A DNA stretch of 64,000 nt, taken from Bacteroidota bacterium (GTDB taxonomy: Bacteria > Bacteroidota > Bacteroidia > Bacteroidales > Dysgonomonadaceae). How positions within the stretch are numbered: the stretch's first letter is position 1; each line of letters begins with the position of its first letter. The stretch is taken from the NCBI GenBank assembly GCA_023437305.1, contig JAEZGN010000023.1:124001-188000 (forward strand), in the 5' to 3' direction. The position numbers and the translations under genes were made by a program. Shown here one piece after another: positions 61,490-64,000 of this stretch. Under the pieces are notes generated by a model. The model had not been told where the DNA came from. It was given only the letters and a program-made list of their open reading frames with translations, and ran no database searches.

Positions 61490-62173
61490 ATGACTACAAC
61501 AAGACTTTTTTTAACGATCTTTCTATTGCTTTATTTTACTTCTTTATTTGCTCAGGATGAGCCTCCTTTCCGATTTGGGATAAGAGGGGGAGGAAACCTA
61601 TATAGTGGCGTACTGAATGTTGCACCGGAAATTAGTAAAAAACTACATGCCGGCTATCAACTTGGATTCACTGCCGAATATAAGTTCAAAGACAATGCTT
61701 ATTTACAAACAGAAGTAAGCTTTATCACAAAAGGGGTGATGTATAAAAGTGCCGAAACTTTAGGAAATGGAGTAAAACAATGGAAGCAGGTTTTTACTCT
61801 TAAATATATACAGATTCCTTTTCTGATTGCCTATAAACTTGAAATAGAAGATAATCTTAGTTTATATTTTCATGGCGGACCTTATTTCGCCTACGGTATA
61901 GGAGGTAAAACAACGCTAAAGATAACTCATAAGCAAGCCGAAGGTGAAGATGTTGAGACTAGCCAAGATTCATTTGGAGAAAATGGATTTAAAAAATTAG
62001 ATATTGGCATAAGGTTTGGTTCAGGACTTGAATTTGAGAAATACACTATAGGATTTGATTTTGAATATGGTCTCACAAATATTAGTCGTAAAGACACTAA
62101 ATTGAGTTCTCTTCTCAATGATAGAGGATTTAAAAATAAGGGAGTATGTTTATCGTTAGGCTATAAATTCTAA
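61490..62173 (+). CDS. Outer-membrane beta-barrel protein (OMP_b-brl_2)
   Basis: 227 residues. A signal peptide (about 1-22, ending FAQ) precedes a beta barrel with FRFGIRGGGNLYSG as the first strand, then KYIQIPFLIAYKLE, YFHGGPYFAYGIGGK and a closing VCLSLGYKF. It shares strand order and length with the protein at 43706 and is probably a distant paralogue. No operon partner; the 235-base gap before it holds nothing I recognise beyond AT-rich DNA and a short hairpin (CGATC/GATCG near 61450). The ligand or role is unknown. Confidence 0.83.
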   Translation: MTTTRLFLTIFLLLYFTSLFAQDEPPFRFGIRGGGNLYSGVLNVAPEISKKLHAGYQLGFTAEYKFKDNAYLQTEVSFITKGVMYKSAETLGNGVKQWKQVFTLKYIQIPFLIAYKLEIEDNLSLYFHGGPYFAYGIGGKTTLKITHKQAEGEDVETSQDSFGENGFKKLDIGIRFGSGLEFEKYTIGFDFEYGLTNISRKDTKLSSLLNDRGFKNKGVCLSLGYKF

Positions 62174-62455
62174 AAAAGAAGCGTAAAGAATATAAATTTG
62201 AAAGAAGAAAAAACGATAAATTGAAATTTTATTAATTCTTACAAAAAGTCTCTTATTCTTTCTTTTGCCATTGTTTTTTTAACATAGTTCTATTACCTTT
62301 GGAGAGAGTAATCCTAAAATTGTTTGTCATTGATAAACAAAGGGATAAAGATATTCTAATGAAAAGATAAGAATATAAAGAAATAAATATACTCAGGAAA
62401 ATGAACGGCTTTGGCGTTTATATGTTATAAACATGGAAATTAAAAATTAAATCAA

Positions 62456-63406
62456 ATGAAGAGTACTCTAGTTAATACCAATTTCCATTTTAATGGGCAA
62501 ACAAATGTCTATCATGGAAAAGTAAGGGATGTATATTCTGTAGGTAACGACCTATTAGTGATGATTGCAACAGACCGTATTTCGGCTTTTGATGTTGTGT
62601 TACCAAAAGGTATCCCATACAAAGGACAAGTGCTGAATCAGATTGCTGCGAAATTTCTGGATGCTACAGCCGATATTGTTCCTAACTGGAAATTGGCAAC
62701 ACCTGACCCTATGGTAACAACAGGGGTGCGTTGCGAGCCGTACAAAGTAGAAATGGTAATTCGTGGTTATCTCACCGGTAGCGCTTGGCGTGAATACAAA
62801 GCAGGAGCAAGAACTCTTTGTGGAGTGTCACTTCCTGAGGGGATGAAAGAGAATCAAAAGTTTCCTACCCCGATCATTACTCCTACAACAAAAGCAGATG
62901 AAGGTCATGATGAAAATATATCTAAAGAAGAGATAATTGCACAAGTATTAGTAAGTAGAGAAGAGTACGAACAACTTGAAAAATATACTTATGCACTCTT
63001 CCAACGTGGTACAGAAATGGCTGCCCAGAAAAACCTGATTCTTGTAGATACAAAATATGAATTCGGTAAAAAAGATGGAAAGATTTACTTAATAGATGAA
63101 ATTCATACACCAGACTCTTCTCGCTATTTCTACGCTGATACTTATCAAGATCTGTTTGAAAAGGGAGAAGAACAACGACAACTATCTAAAGAGTTTGTTC
63201 GTAAATGGTTAATGGATAACGGATTCCAAGGTAAAGAAGGGCAGACTGTTCCGGAGATGACAGAGGAATATTGCAATAGTGTATCGGAACGTTATATCGA
63301 ACTATACGAGAAGATAGTTGGAGAACCTTTTATAAAAGCAGATGTAAGCAATGTTTCGGAACGTATCGAAGAAAACATTAGCAAATATCTAAAAAAGAGA
63401 GGATAG
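62456..63406 (+). CDS. purC: Phosphoribosylaminoimidazole-succinocarboxamide synthase
   Basis: 316 residues. SAICAR synthetase pattern: GKVRDVYSVGNDLLVMIATDRISAFD at the start (read as GKVRDVY and TDRISAFD), VRGYLTGSAW-type VIRGYLTGSAWREY, and LIDEIHTPDSSRYF near the end. Length is that of the longer bacterial form. It ligates aspartate to CAIR in purine synthesis. The 282-base gap before it shows no clear promoter. The zeta-toxin-like gene begins 6 bases after the stop, an unusual partner. Confidence 0.95.
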   Translation: MKSTLVNTNFHFNGQTNVYHGKVRDVYSVGNDLLVMIATDRISAFDVVLPKGIPYKGQVLNQIAAKFLDATADIVPNWKLATPDPMVTTGVRCEPYKVEMVIRGYLTGSAWREYKAGARTLCGVSLPEGMKENQKFPTPIITPTTKADEGHDENISKEEIIAQVLVSREEYEQLEKYTYALFQRGTEMAAQKNLILVDTKYEFGKKDGKIYLIDEIHTPDSSRYFYADTYQDLFEKGEEQRQLSKEFVRKWLMDNGFQGKEGQTVPEMTEEYCNSVSERYIELYEKIVGEPFIKADVSNVSERIEENISKYLKKRG

Positions 63407-63412
63407 AAACGG

Positions 63413-63979
63413 ATGCCAAATCTCTATATTATAGCTGGCTGTAATGGTGCGGGAAAAACAACCGCATCATACGCTATGTTTCCTGAAATGCTCGACTGTA
63501 AAGAGTTTATCAACGCCGATGAAATAGCCAAAGGATTGTCTCCATTTCAGCCGGAGAAAGTCGCTATTGAAGCGGGTCGTATCATGCTTATGCGCATGAA
63601 CGAAATGATGCGTCTTCAGGAAGACTTTGCTATAGAGACCACATTGGCGACCAAGTCTTACGTCAACTTTATTAGACGTGCGCAAGCCGAGGGTTATTTT
63701 GTAACACTTATATACTTTTGGCTCGAATCGCCCGAGCTAGCGATAAAAAGGGTAGAGCAGCGCGTGCGTTTTGGAGGGCATCATGTTCCTGATGATGTTG
63801 TGGTAAGACGTTACTTTGCAGGAATGCGAAACTTATTTTCGCTATTTATACCTATCTCCGATTATTGGCTTTTGGTTGATAACTCAACCGATCCATTCAG
63901 AATTATTGCAGAGGGGAACAGAACTAAAATACAGGAAATTCAAGATGAAGATACTTTCTTCTATCTCAAGAATGCTTGA
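63413..63979 (+). CDS. Zeta-toxin-like P-loop kinase
   Basis: 188 residues. The P-loop is AGCNGAGKTTASY (about 8-20). The zeta-type NADEIAKGL (about 37-45) and ETTLATKSY (about 69-77) follow, then RVEQRVRFGGHHVPDD with Arg residues of the lid and VVRRYFAG. Known zeta toxins phosphorylate UDP-N-acetylglucosamine and block wall synthesis. Many chromosomal relatives lack toxicity or act in other ways. No antitoxin gene precedes it; the window ends 21 bases after the stop, so a downstream antitoxin cannot be excluded. It follows purC by 6 bases and has no promoter of its own that I can see. Confidence 0.85.
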   Translation: MPNLYIIAGCNGAGKTTASYAMFPEMLDCKEFINADEIAKGLSPFQPEKVAIEAGRIMLMRMNEMMRLQEDFAIETTLATKSYVNFIRRAQAEGYFVTLIYFWLESPELAIKRVEQRVRFGGHHVPDDVVVRRYFAGMRNLFSLFIPISDYWLLVDNSTDPFRIIAEGNRTKIQEIQDEDTFFYLKNA

Positions 63980-64000
63980 TCTTCAACTGAAGTCTACTTC

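Noticed and set aside
1..64000. CRISPR array
   Set aside because: No run of regularly spaced identical repeats was seen on reading through; the direct repeats found occur in two or three copies with genes between them.

Overview
The window reads as a chromosomal segment of a gut- or environment-type Bacteroidales, most like the Dysgonomonas/Bacteroides group (inference; no rRNA or phylogenetic marker comparison was possible). The signs are: Bacteroidetes-type promoters (-7 TAnnTTTG, sometimes with TTTG about 20 bases upstream) in front of many genes, weak Shine-Dalgarno sequences, many signal-peptide and lipoprotein genes, a hybrid two-component system, a SusC/OMP-type barrel, DUF1460, DUF4254, the long QueA-like protein and a T9SS-tail-like protein.

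Region by region. 1-8.0 kb is glycan degradation: the tail of a probable fucosidase, a ricin-lectin/GH2 beta-galactosidase, an AraC regulator and a GH29 alpha-L-fucosidase, interrupted by a palindromic repeat pair and an orphan phage-type HTH protein. 8.1-10.3 kb holds two divergently transcribed PTP-family genes, one of them a lipoprotein that lacks the catalytic Arg. 10.6-26.2 kb is mostly housekeeping and envelope: a ferritin-like protein, a DUF1460 amidase, a CPBP protease, an initiating sugar-phosphate transferase, MltG, QueA-like, Smr, GalE, an LD-carboxypeptidase, GlnRS, a linalool-dehydratase-like protein and a TPR protein.

26.3-29.8 kb is the accessory spot. A tRNA-Lys(TTT) gene is followed by an AT-rich insert with a two-gene operon, a HEPN-like protein plus a Shedu (SduA, DUF4263) nuclease, then a stand-alone LspA-like gene. 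Three related repeat/terminator units mark the borders: one at the tRNA 3' end, one between the two cassettes and one at the far end. This is the best candidate for an undescribed defence arrangement in the window.

29.8-39.7 kb: an outer-membrane barrel protein, a DUF1080 lipoprotein, a hybrid two-component regulator, GuaA, and an operon of an unlisted 53-residue protein with a secreted thioredoxin. 39.9-51.2 kb: MutS, then two convergent operons for surface glycan or LPS (UXS, barrel protein, polytopic membrane protein, GT2; and YifB, DUF4254, GT9, GT4). 51.2-64 kb: TlpA-like protein, DPP-IV peptidase, QueD/QueE, RNase Z, a small T9SS-tail-like protein, ComEA-like HhH protein, MarC, NadE, another barrel protein, PurC and a zeta-toxin-like kinase.

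No CRISPR array, rRNA operon, intact transposase or integrase was seen.
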